NCBI GenBank assembly: GCA_023387585.1
Contig: JAEWHZ010000091.1
Span: 1 to 64,000 of the forward strand
Source: Pseudomonadota bacterium
GTDB lineage: Bacteria; Pseudomonadota; Alphaproteobacteria; Rhizobiales; Devosiaceae
DNA: 64,000 bases
Reading direction: 5' to 3'
The notes beneath the pieces are model-generated. The model was given only the letters and a program-made list of their open reading frames with translations. It ran no database searches and was not told the origin of the DNA. The position numbers and the translations under genes are program-made. Of the stretch, positions 54,339 to 61,546 are shown piece by piece; within the stretch, counting starts at the first letter, position 1, and the number at the start of each line of letters is the position of its first letter.

Positions 54339-54589
54339 TCATTCGCCGTGACTTGTCGGTGTTAGGGCGGCGGGTTTCGGGCTCGTTCTACGTCTCCGGG
54401 TAGATGGCCACGGCATGCACGGCCTTTGGGCATGGGGTCTGGCCGCACCGGGGCGCTATGAGTCAACCGGCTGCCCGCTCCATTCGCTGACGCTCCCGTG
54501 TTGCCGGTATGACCCGCGCCCACCGGACGCGGCCTCATCGTCCCCATAAGGCCGGGCATTGTGCCGGGCCAAAACAAAAGGAGACGATC

Positions 54590-54805
54590 ATGAACGAGAA
54601 CAAAAAACCCAAACCGCCGACCCACACCATCTTTCAGGTGATCGGCGATGGTGAACAGGCCCGCTGGATCCGCGTCGGGGCCGCCTGGTCCAACAAGGAC
54701 GGCAAGGGTCTCAACCTGGTGTTTGACTCTTATCCGGTGGTAGGCCGCATCTGCCTGCGCGAAGTCCCGCCTGCTGACGCTGGCGAACAGGCAGGTGCCC
54801 AGTGA
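54590..54805 (+). CDS. Small conserved element protein, unknown (71 aa)
   Basis: This 71-aa protein has an AAAGGAG ribosome-binding site 6 nt before the ATG. The sequence TIFQVIGDGEQARWIRVGAAWSNKDGKGLNLVFDSYPVVG resembles small plasmid/ICE-borne proteins of unknown function that often accompany relaxase operons. Its stop overlaps the GTG of the next small gene. The 250 bp before it (54339-54589) hold no gene. Confidence 0.7.
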   Translation: MNENKKPKPPTHTIFQVIGDGEQARWIRVGAAWSNKDGKGLNLVFDSYPVVGRICLREVPPADAGEQAGAQ

Positions 54806-55011
54806 GCGCCGCCAAGGCCCAACGAGCACGACGGGAAACCGTCGTGCTCACCCGCGAGGCGGTCGAGGACATTCTCGTGCGCCACATGGGTTGGGAGACC
54901 GAAGACGCAGACATCTTCTGGCGCATGGCAAGCCGAGAGACCTCTGCCCCCGGCACCATTACCGAGTTGCTTGAGCGTTCATTCCAACGGGCATTTGGTC
55001 AAAACCATTGA
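54802..55011 (+). CDS. Small conserved element protein, unknown (69 aa)
   Basis: This 69-aa protein starts with GTG overlapping the previous stop (GTGA). It is helical (TREAVEDILVRHMGWETEDADIFWRMAS, then TELLERSFQRAF). It ends 12 bp into the convergent traG gene. The function is unknown; the coupling to the preceding gene supports it being real. Confidence 0.65.
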   Translation: MSAAKAQRARRETVVLTREAVEDILVRHMGWETEDADIFWRMASRETSAPGTITELLERSFQRAFGQNH

Positions 55012-57020
55012 AGGAGCGCCGGATCGATCCACCAGGCCACCAATCCGACCAGGCCGATGATGGTCACGACGACACCACGCCGTGCCCATCGCTCCCTCGC
55101 CAATTGCGCACACATCGCCCGGTTTATCGCCTCATATTCCGCGATCTCCTTGAGGTTCTGTTCGTGCTCGCGCCGGACTTTCTCCGCCTCGACCCGAGCT
55201 GTTTCCGCCTTCACGATCTTCTCTTGCCGCTTCTCCTCTTCCACGCGGGCGATGCGCGCGAGCGTCATCGGCGCGGGATGGTCGCGGTGCCGGTCATAAA
55301 GTCCGCGCCATGTCGGTTGCCGGTGATATTGCAGGCGCTCGACCACGAAAGGGTTCTGACCGGCGACCAGCACCAGCGCCAAAGGCTTGTCGCGGTCGCC
55401 GAACAGCCGACCCACTTCATCCGGATTGACGAGGGCGCGTTTGTGGATGCTCTCGCTGAATCCCTGCGTGCGCGACCCGCTGCGTCCGCTGGTCCGGCCT
55501 GCGGTGACACCCTGCGATGTCCCGAAGCTGTAACTGTCATTGAAGCTTGTGCCGTTACCGTGACCGCCAACGCCGACGCTCCCGGATTGCCCGCTGGTGC
55601 TGCTGGAGGACTGGCCTGCCGTGACGCCGATGGAGAAGCTTTCCGACCATCCTTCGGTCTCGCTACCACTGAAGGCGGTGCGCACGGTTTCGGTGTCGCC
55701 ACTCAGCTTTGAGACATACTCCCGCGTGAACTGATCCTCATTGCCGAAGAAGATCTTCGCGCCCGCATTGGCGACCATGGTCTCCCAGTTGTCCTTGTAG
55801 ACATCTTTGAGCTGCGCCAGCGTTTGGGCCACGAACACCATCTTGACGCCGAACCCCGCGATCTGCGCGGCAGCGTCCTCAATGACCCGCATCCGTCTCA
55901 GCGCCGGAAACTCGTCCAGCATCATCATCACCGGATGACCGCTGGCGGGTTGCATGCGCGTGCGCTCCATCTCCCCGATGGTGAGCGCCGCGAACATGCG
56001 CAGCCAGCCGTAATGCGTTCCGGCCATGCGTTGCGGCAGGCACACATAGATACTGACGCCCTTTGGGTTGGTCTTGAGATCCGACAGTCTGAAATCCGAG
56101 CGGCTGACGCAGGCCCGCATCTGCGGATCGTCCAGAAAATCCAGCGCTCGTGCCGCCGTCGAAATCACGCCCGCCAAAGTGCGCGGCGCGTTGCGCAGCT
56201 GGTCGAGGTAGTAACCGCCGCCTTCCGAGACCACCCCACCGAACGCCGTGTTGCGGTCCATCGCATCGAACAGCAACTCATACCCGGAAATCGCCTTGTC
56301 ATCGTCTTCCAGCAGGCGGGCCAGTTCCTCGCGGCTGCGGTCCCCGCCGCGCAGGAGCCGACGCACGCTCACCAGATGACGCTCCGCTGCCGGGTAGTCC
56401 CGCCAGCTCGCGACATGCAGGACGAGATCCTTGATCAGCGTGCGCGCCGATTCCTCCCAATGTGGTTCGCTCGCGCGCTCCACCTGGACGAGAGAATCGG
56501 CAATCCGTCCCGCGATGGTGACGGATTCGGCTTCCTGCGGACCCAGCAGGTCCATTGGGTTGAAGCATTTGCGATACCCCGAGAAATCCTCGCCCGGCAC
56601 ATCGACCTCGCCGTAAGGGTCGAGGATGTGCACGGTCTGGCCCATGCCCTTTGCATAGGCCGAGCCTTTGCCGCGTCGTCGCGCGGTCACCATGGCGTTC
56701 TCACCCTTGGGATCGATGACCAGCACCGAGCCGGGCCAGAGGGCGAGGTTCGGCACCAGATACGAAACGCCCTTGCCGCCACGGTTGCCGCAGACAACCA
56801 GCACATGCCGATCGTCGCGGTATCCGACCGGATACCCGTCCGGTCCGAACCCCAGATAGAAATCCCCGCGCTGATAGCGGTCTTCTTTCCCAAGTTCGTG
56901 CCAGCGCGCCGTTCCCAGGGCTTGCGTGTTGCGCGGCTTCTGAACCGGAGCCGGTGCCGTAACCGGGTGCCGGAACTGCGCAATATTCAGGTTAGGCGGA
57001 ATGATCAGCTGGTTACCCAT
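54999..57020 (-). CDS. Type IV coupling protein, TraG/VirD4 family
   Basis: This 673-aa ATPase recruits the relaxase-DNA complex to a conjugation channel. It has a Walker A-like VVCGNRGGKGVSYLVPNLALW (about residues 74-94), KGENAMVTARRR, Walker B VMMMLDEFPALRRM (about 362) and VFVAQTLAQLKDVY. A Ser/Gly-rich linker follows (about 460-520), then a charged coiled coil. Unlike classical VirD4, the clear membrane segment is at the C-terminus (GVVVTIIGLVGLVAWWIDPALL). It follows the relaxase gene by 9 nt. Confidence 0.92.
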   Translation of the reverse strand: MGNQLIIPPNLNIAQFRHPVTAPAPVQKPRNTQALGTARWHELGKEDRYQRGDFYLGFGPDGYPVGYRDDRHVLVVCGNRGGKGVSYLVPNLALWPGSVLVIDPKGENAMVTARRRGKGSAYAKGMGQTVHILDPYGEVDVPGEDFSGYRKCFNPMDLLGPQEAESVTIAGRIADSLVQVERASEPHWEESARTLIKDLVLHVASWRDYPAAERHLVSVRRLLRGGDRSREELARLLEDDDKAISGYELLFDAMDRNTAFGGVVSEGGGYYLDQLRNAPRTLAGVISTAARALDFLDDPQMRACVSRSDFRLSDLKTNPKGVSIYVCLPQRMAGTHYGWLRMFAALTIGEMERTRMQPASGHPVMMMLDEFPALRRMRVIEDAAAQIAGFGVKMVFVAQTLAQLKDVYKDNWETMVANAGAKIFFGNEDQFTREYVSKLSGDTETVRTAFSGSETEGWSESFSIGVTAGQSSSSTSGQSGSVGVGGHGNGTSFNDSYSFGTSQGVTAGRTSGRSGSRTQGFSESIHKRALVNPDEVGRLFGDRDKPLALVLVAGQNPFVVERLQYHRQPTWRGLYDRHRDHPAPMTLARIARVEEEKRQEKIVKAETARVEAEKVRREHEQNLKEIAEYEAINRAMCAQLARERWARRGVVVTIIGLVGLVAWWIDPALLQWF

Positions 57021-57029
57021 GACAACCTC

Positions 57030-58295
57030 CTAGAGTTCCAGTTCGAGGTGGGGCGTGCGCGCCCCCTGGGTATTGCGGTCCGGGTTGGTCAGGCGCAGCA
57101 CATCGGCAAGCTTGCTGGCGAGTTGCATGCGCTCCATGCGCTGGCGCGCACGCACCGCCGCGATGCGTTTGTGCAGCGTCTCCTTTTCCCTGGACTGGGC
57201 CATGAACAGCGCTTCGCGCTGATCGCGGTCCCGGCAATAGCCCCCATATGCCTCGCGCTCATTCTGTCGTCTGATCGCGCGCGCCTTGCCGGTCAGAAGC
57301 TCCCACACACCACGAACGCCCTTGTGCAGGCGTTCGGAGCGCGCCTTGGTCTCGGCAAGGCGTCGGGATTCGAGTTTCGTTTCCAGCAGCGCGCGTTCCT
57401 GCCGGTGGCCTTTGACCATCTCCCGCAGGGCCTGGACCACGGGTGCGAGTTCCTTCGTCTGTGTCTCCCGGCCTTCCTTGATGTAAGCGCGGACCCGGCC
57501 CTTGAGCCGGTCATGCACGGAGGCGTGCACCTGCTCGACGCTGGGCAGCTTCTCCGGATCGCCGAGACGCTGGTTGACTTCCTTCGTCTTCACGCCGGTC
57601 CAGCGCGCGACGGAGAACACTTCGCCGTTGATGTCCATCGCGACAAAGCCGCGTCGGTCACCGCGCGCGAGCCAGTATCCGTGCTCTTCCAGCGCAGCCC
57701 TGAAGGCGGGCATTGAGTCCGACTTCGCCCAGGCGGACTGGAAAATCTGCTTCACCTCACGCGGATCGAGCCCGAGGCGCTGGGCCTGCTGCCATTCGGC
57801 CATGGTGAAGTTGAGCGGATTCTTCCAGCCATTCTCCTTATGGCCGTCCGGCAGCTCCCACCCATGTTCGAGGTAAAGTTCCTTCGACAGCGTAGCGAGG
57901 CGCTGCTTGTAGAATGGCAGGTTGATGGCCTTGAGCTGTTCACCCTCGATACGGGACCAAACGACATGGATATGCCGCCTGCCGTTCTTCTCATGCACGA
58001 CCACAGCGCGCGGCTGGCCCGACAGGCCGAGCTTTGCCTCGGCCTGATCGGCAGCGCGCGTCATGTCCTCGACCGTGGCCTCTTGTCCCTTGGGCGGGTT
58101 CAGGCTGAGCGAGAACATGAACTGCTTGCACAGCGTCGCCTTGGAGATCGCATCGGCCTCAGCCAGCGCACCATGCAGATTGTCGGCCACGAAGCCGCGC
58201 AGCTCGGTGACGGTGATATGCTCGTTATCAAGAGCATTAAGCAGGTGTGCGGCGAGGTTCGAGGCCCCGCCACGTTGCGAGCCGACCAGGATCAT
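57030..58295 (-). CDS. Relaxase/mobilization nuclease
   Basis: This 421-aa protein has the relaxase histidine motif VVVHEKNGRRHIHVVWSRIEG (about residues 97-116), where the HxH pair binds the metal for oriT nicking. The N-terminal ILVGSQRGGASNLAAHLLN supplies the expected region before it. The C-terminal half is a long charged helical region (ALREMVKGHRQERALLETKLESRRLAE). It would nick the element's oriT and pilot the strand through the coupling protein. It overlaps the MobC-like gene by ATGA. Confidence 0.9.
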   Translation of the reverse strand: MILVGSQRGGASNLAAHLLNALDNEHITVTELRGFVADNLHGALAEADAISKATLCKQFMFSLSLNPPKGQEATVEDMTRAADQAEAKLGLSGQPRAVVVHEKNGRRHIHVVWSRIEGEQLKAINLPFYKQRLATLSKELYLEHGWELPDGHKENGWKNPLNFTMAEWQQAQRLGLDPREVKQIFQSAWAKSDSMPAFRAALEEHGYWLARGDRRGFVAMDINGEVFSVARWTGVKTKEVNQRLGDPEKLPSVEQVHASVHDRLKGRVRAYIKEGRETQTKELAPVVQALREMVKGHRQERALLETKLESRRLAETKARSERLHKGVRGVWELLTGKARAIRRQNEREAYGGYCRDRDQREALFMAQSREKETLHKRIAAVRARQRMERMQLASKLADVLRLTNPDRNTQGARTPHLELEL

Positions 58296-58726
58296 TGCAG
58301 CCTCCCGCTCACCGCACCGAAGGCGTCGGACACGGATTCCGGCTCTGGCTCCTTACCCAGTGCCGTCATCAAATCCGCGCGGATGGCCGCGACATCGTCG
58401 CAGGCGAGCCGCAACTGCGTCAGTGTGTGCTCATCGCAATAGAAGACGCCGCTTTCTGCAAGAGACGCCAACCGCGTCAGGCTCGGTCCGCGTCCGTAGG
58501 TCCCGAGCCGTGCGAGAATCTGCGCAAGCAGCTTCTCGTCGGCCCGGACGCGCCTTGTTCCCAGGCGCGGCAGGTCCGCATCGGCACCGAACAGGACCTG
58601 CTTGATGTAGGTCGAGATAGGCAGGCCGTCGGCCAGCCCGGTCAGGGCCTCAAGCTCAGATCTGGAAAAACGGATGGACACCGGGGCTGGCCGACCAGCC
58701 CCGTTTTTCTGGGAGGGAGCGCTCAT
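58292..58726 (-). CDS. MobC-like relaxosome accessory protein
   Basis: This 144-aa protein is placed immediately before the relaxase with an ATGA overlap. The N-terminal PVSIRFSRSELEALTGLADGLPISTYIKQVL is a ribbon-helix-helix-type DNA-binding segment, and the centre (RLASLAESGVFYCDEHTLTQLRLACDDVAAIRADL) resembles MobC proteins that help open oriT. The assignment rests on position and this pattern. Confidence 0.8.
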   Translation of the reverse strand: MSAPSQKNGAGRPAPVSIRFSRSELEALTGLADGLPISTYIKQVLFGADADLPRLGTRRVRADEKLLAQILARLGTYGRGPSLTRLASLAESGVFYCDEHTLTQLRLACDDVAAIRADLMTALGKEPEPESVSDAFGAVSGRLQ

Positions 58727-58830
58727 GGGCGTGGTCCCTCGAAATCGACTTTTGCGTGCTTGAGTTGGTGGTTCCAGTCGGCCAGAACGTCAAACAGGGA
58801 GTTTAAAGTCTCTCCCGTTTGCTCCGCCAT
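58723..58830 (-). CDS. Possible 35-aa leader peptide of the mobilization operon
   Basis: A short frame (MAEQTGETLNSLFDVLADWN, then HQLKHAKVDFEGPRP) overlaps the MobC start by ATGA. That overlap is the only support; no good Shine-Dalgarno is visible, and the upstream part of the frame crosses the palindrome at 58829-58887. Confidence 0.4.
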   Translation of the reverse strand: MAEQTGETLNSLFDVLADWNHQLKHAKVDFEGPRP

Positions 58831-58887
58831 CCTGCTTCGCTCTTCGAGCTTCGCAGGATTGGCAGAACCTCTCGCGCGAAGCAGGAT
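58829..58887. repeat. Inverted repeat ATCCTGCTTCGC/GCGAAGCAGGAT
   Basis: Perfect 12-bp arms lie at 58829-58840 and 58876-58887, with an extra partial copy (TTCGCAGGAT) in between. It separates the mobilization operon (leftward) from the GIY-YIG gene (rightward), so it may act as an operator or be part of a small mobile cassette. Confidence 0.65.
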
Positions 58888-58888
58888 A

Positions 58889-58914
58889 CCCTCCGAAGCT
58901 TTAGCGAAGGAGGG
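58889..58914 (+). promoter_or_regulatory. Hairpin enclosing the GIY-YIG ribosome-binding site
   Basis: CCCTCC (58889-58894) pairs with GGAGGG (58909-58914), which is the Shine-Dalgarno sequence of the following gene. If formed in the mRNA, this would sequester the ribosome-binding site and lower translation. Confidence 0.6.
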
Positions 58915-58920
58915 CCTTTC

Positions 58921-59163
58921 GTGTTTTATGTCTACCTTATCGGAAGTCTCTCGTCGAACGAACAGCGTTATGTTGGATTGACGACCGATCTCAAACGGCG
59001 TCTTCAGGAACACAACGATGGCAAATCTTGCCACACTTCCAAATTCAAACCTTGGCGTCTGGTAACCTATCTCGCGTTTTCTGATCGGGCCAAGGCGGAA
59101 TCTTTCGAGAGATATCTCAGATCCGGATCAGGTCACGCCTTCGCCAGCAAACGGCTATGGTAG
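58921..59163 (+). CDS. GIY-YIG nuclease family protein
   Basis: This 80-aa protein of the UvrC/URI-type GIY-YIG fold opens with VFYVYLIGSL as the GIY-equivalent strand and RYVGLTTDLKRRLQEHNDGKS as the YIG part with the catalytic arginine, and has a late glutamate in KAESFERYLRSGSG. I chose the GTG at 58921 for its AGGAGGG site, although that site lies in a hairpin. Such small nucleases are often mobile cassettes. It is the last gene before host sequence. Confidence 0.85.
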   Translation: MFYVYLIGSLSSNEQRYVGLTTDLKRRLQEHNDGKSCHTSKFKPWRLVTYLAFSDRAKAESFERYLRSGSGHAFASKRLW

Positions 59164-59259
59164 GGCTATAGCGTAGCGTAGGTGTAGTTCTCGCCTTCTT
59201 CGCCTTCGCCTCGCCACTTCGGTATAAAACCGGGAACGCCGCTTCCAGCTTAGCCCGGC

Positions 59260-60207
59260 TCAGGACTTGGGCTTGCGCGGCGCGGATTTTGGACGGGACT
59301 GCGAGCGGCGCTGGGGTGTCGCGCGGTTGCGGGGGCGGGCGGGCTCGGCGGGCGGCGTGACTCCCGCGCCGGCGGGCGCAGGCCCGAGGCCCGGACGCGA
59401 GGTGGCCGCGAGCGCGCGGGTTATGTCGACGGATCCCCTTATGCCGGTGAAAGGCGCAATGCCCGCGGCACGCGCCGGCTTGCCCCGGCGCGACCGCCTG
59501 CGCTGCCTGGCGAAGATGTTGGCCGCCTCGACCAGCACCGAGAAGGCCATGGCCGAATAGATGTAGCCTTTGGGCAGGTGGAAGCCGAAGCCCTCGGCCA
59601 CCAGGGTGACACCGATGAGCAGCAGGAAGGCCAGCGCCAGCATCTTGGTGGTCGGATGCTCGGATACGAACCGCGCCACGGGGCCGGAAGCGACGATCAT
59701 CACCCCGACGGCGGCCATGACGGCGGCGATCATCACCCCGACCTGATCGGCCGGCACCATGCCGACGGCGGTGATGATCGAGTCGATGGAAAAGACCATG
59801 TCGATGATGACGATCTGCACGATCACCGCCTGCACGGTGGACGCTACGACCGAGCCCCCATTGTCCTCGTGAGGGCCCTCGATGGCGGCGTGCATCTCGT
59901 GTGTCGCCTTGTAGACGAGAAAGCCCCCGCCGCCGATCAGGATGATGTCCTTCCAGGAGAAGTCCAGCCCGAAGACGCTGAGCACGGGATCCTGCAACTG
60001 CACGATCAGCGTGATCAGGAACAGCATCACGATACGGAATATCGCCGCGAGCGCGATGCCGAGCTTGCGGGCGAACTCGGCCTGCTCGCGCGGCAGGCGC
60101 GAAACCAGCACCGAGATGAACACGATATTATCGACCCCGAGCACGATCTCCATCGCGGTCAGGGTGAGGAAGGCCGCCCAGATGGCGGGATCGGTAAGGA
60201 TGTCAAG
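59260..60207 (-). CDS. TerC-family integral membrane protein
   Basis: This 315-aa protein has seven or more membrane helices and the TerC motifs MEIVLGVDNIVFISVL (about residues 20-35) and VIVDMVFSIDSI-type (IVIIDMVFSIDSIITAVGM). These acidic residues are implicated in metal (Mn) export or tellurite resistance. It has an unusual basic Pro/Arg-rich C-terminal tail of about 80 residues. I chose the ATG at 60207 (GGAG 7 nt upstream) over the GTG at 60222. It is the first host gene right of the element. Confidence 0.92.
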   Translation of the reverse strand, partial: LDILTDPAIWAAFLTLTAMEIVLGVDNIVFISVLVSRLPREQAEFARKLGIALAAIFRIVMLFLITLIVQLQDPVLSVFGLDFSWKDIILIGGGGFLVYKATHEMHAAIEGPHEDNGGSVVASTVQAVIVQIVIIDMVFSIDSIITAVGMVPADQVGVMIAAVMAAVGVMIVASGPVARFVSEHPTTKMLALAFLLLIGVTLVAEGFGFHLPKGYIYSAMAFSVLVEAANIFARQRRRSRRGKPARAAGIAPFTGIRGSVDITRALAATSRPGLGPAPAGAGVTPPAEPARPRNRATPQRRSQSRPKSAPRKPKS

Positions 60208-60274
60208 CATCGCGAGCTCCACGGATCGCCGGGGCCCCGCATGACGGGAAACGAGACTCGCGACGGTGCTGCCT

Positions 60275-60305
60275 CATCAATGCACTTGGCCTGTTCTGGT
60301 TCAAG
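60275..60305. repeat. Direct repeat copy 1, flanking the outer-membrane-protein gene
   Basis: CATCAATGCA followed by CTTGGCCTGTTCTGGTTCAAG matches, with one indel and one substitution, the copy at 61456-61485. Both copies have the same orientation, and the pair brackets the outer-membrane-protein gene. Confidence 0.75.
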
Positions 60306-60324
60306 ATGTCCTCGCCGGCATCGG

Positions 60325-60354
60325 ACAAAAGAAAAGAGGCCCCGAAGGGCCTCT
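60325..60354 (-). terminator. Rho-independent terminator of the outer-membrane-protein gene
   Basis: On the minus strand an AGAGGCCC-TTC-GGGGCCTCT stem is followed by TTTTCTTTTG. It lies about 35 nt beyond the stop of the outer-membrane-protein gene. Confidence 0.85.
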
Positions 60355-60387
60355 GGCAAGCACGCGTTGATGACCGGCTCGGGGCGT

Positions 60388-61086
60388 CTAGAACCGGTAG
60401 TTGACGCCCAAGGTCACAGTCGAATTGGCAGGCGAGGAAGATGTCTCCCACAACTGGCCGCTATTGAAGTTCGGCCCGGAAAGCCGGCTGTACAGATATT
60501 GGCCCCGAACGCTGAGCTGATCGGTCAACGCGACTTCGAGACCGCCACCGGCGGCAAAGCCGGTGAACCAGCCACTGTCGTCGGCACCGCCTGCCGTAGC
60601 GGTGGTGTTGGTGTGCGCACCCACGACGCCGGCCGTCAGGTAAGGCATAAATCGATCGAAGGCCAGGCCGGCCTTGCCGAGCAGCGCCCAGTTGACGTCG
60701 GAGCTAGCCGTGACCGTGTCGCCGGGCGCCGGCCCGAGGCCGATCAGCGGGTCATCAATCGTGGCAGAGACGCCGCCGATGCCGATGCTGCCCTCGATAC
60801 CGAGCACCAGGAGGTCCAGTTGGTGATTGTAACCGGCGTGGATCTCACCCACGAAACCCGACGGGTTCATATCGACCGGAACTGCCGTCAGCGGGGCGGT
60901 GGTGAACTCCGTGTTGGACTGGCTCCAATTGTAGCCGATGCCGGCACCGACATAAAAGCCGGTCCAGTCGTGGACGCTGGCGCTCGAATAGAGCGCGGGA
61001 CTATCCACGAACACCAGATGATCCGCCGCTACGGCAGGAGCAGTGCACACCGCTGCAACAGCGGCGACTGCAAGCATTCTCTTCAT
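60388..61086 (-). CDS. Outer-membrane beta-barrel protein (Omp25/RopB-like)
   Basis: This 232-aa protein has a signal peptide (MKRMLAVAAVAAVCTAPAVAA) and an eight-strand-type small barrel. The first strand is WTGFYVGAGIGYNWSQSN, repeated alternating strands follow, and it ends in aromatic F (TLGVNYRF) as required by BamA. This is the Hyphomicrobiales Porin_4/RopB-type family. The ATG at 61086 has GAAGGAG upstream; the longer frame to 61260 is leader. It is bracketed by 30-bp direct repeats. Confidence 0.9.
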   Translation of the reverse strand: MKRMLAVAAVAAVCTAPAVAADHLVFVDSPALYSSASVHDWTGFYVGAGIGYNWSQSNTEFTTAPLTAVPVDMNPSGFVGEIHAGYNHQLDLLVLGIEGSIGIGGVSATIDDPLIGLGPAPGDTVTASSDVNWALLGKAGLAFDRFMPYLTAGVVGAHTNTTATAGGADDSGWFTGFAAGGGLEVALTDQLSVRGQYLYSRLSGPNFNSGQLWETSSSPANSTVTLGVNYRF

Positions 61087-61546
61087 GGTTTGGAGACTCC
61101 TTCGTATAAACCGTTGGGAGTCATAGACATCGTGGCCACATTCTCCCCCGGATGTCGTCAGGGAGCGTTGTAAAACCACACGAGGAGAATTTGCGTGACC
61201 TTCGACAGTGCAGCCAGGCCGCACCCTCTTAACCGTCGACGCCTCGTCAACCAAAATCAAGGAGCTGGATGGAACGCCAATATACTACAGGCACTCAATA
61301 TCGTGCGGAGTTACGTACTCCCCAGCCCAAAACGGACCAGTTTCCATATGGCATGATCCCGCCGTAGGGACAACAAGTTTTTGCCATCTTCGGGTCATGT
61401 GGTCGCCCCCGGGTACCGGAAAACCGGCAGTTTCCGGCTTGCGACGCGGCTGCGGCATCAATGCATTGACCTGTTCTGGTTCAAGCCCGGTCCCGATGCT
61501 ATCAGGGGGCGACGAAATGCATGCGCATCCACGCGGGGATCAGCCC
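61087..61546. promoter_or_regulatory. Divergent intergenic region between omp and the UbiH-type gene
   Basis: There is no gene in this 460-bp gap, which must contain the promoters of both flanking genes. The only structured feature found is the second copy of the 30-bp direct repeat (61456-61485). Confidence 0.6.
61456..61485. repeat. Direct repeat copy 2, flanking the outer-membrane-protein gene
   Basis: CATCAATGCA followed by TTGACCTGTTCTGGTTCAAG is the same-orientation partner of the copy at 60275-60305. It contains a possible -35 element (TTGACC) about 85 nt upstream of the UbiH-type gene. Confidence 0.75.

Larger units (their letters stand above)
31700..59200. mobile_element. Integrated mobilizable element with defence island (about 27.5 kb)
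   Basis: The left end abuts the CCA end of tRNA-Ser(UGA), right next to a large serine recombinase. The contents are accessory throughout: recombinase, defence genes, ArdC antirestriction, a second (tyrosine) recombinase, coupling protein, relaxase, MobC-like protein and GIY-YIG protein. Base composition falls visibly below the flanking genes between about 31.7 and 50.7 kb. Host genes resume with terC. The right boundary is placed between 59164 and 59260 by gene content only; I could not find a long direct repeat of the tRNA end there, and serine recombinases need only very short core identity. The lack of VirB genes suggests a mobilizable element. Confidence 0.8.

Noticed and set aside
58889..58914. 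Hairpin read as a transcription terminator
   Set aside because: There is no T-run, and its 3' arm is the Shine-Dalgarno site of the GIY-YIG gene.
59164..59259. Right attachment site as a duplication of the tRNA-Ser 3' end
   Set aside because: No match longer than a few bases to the 3' part of the tRNA was found by eye, so a precise right boundary cannot be claimed.
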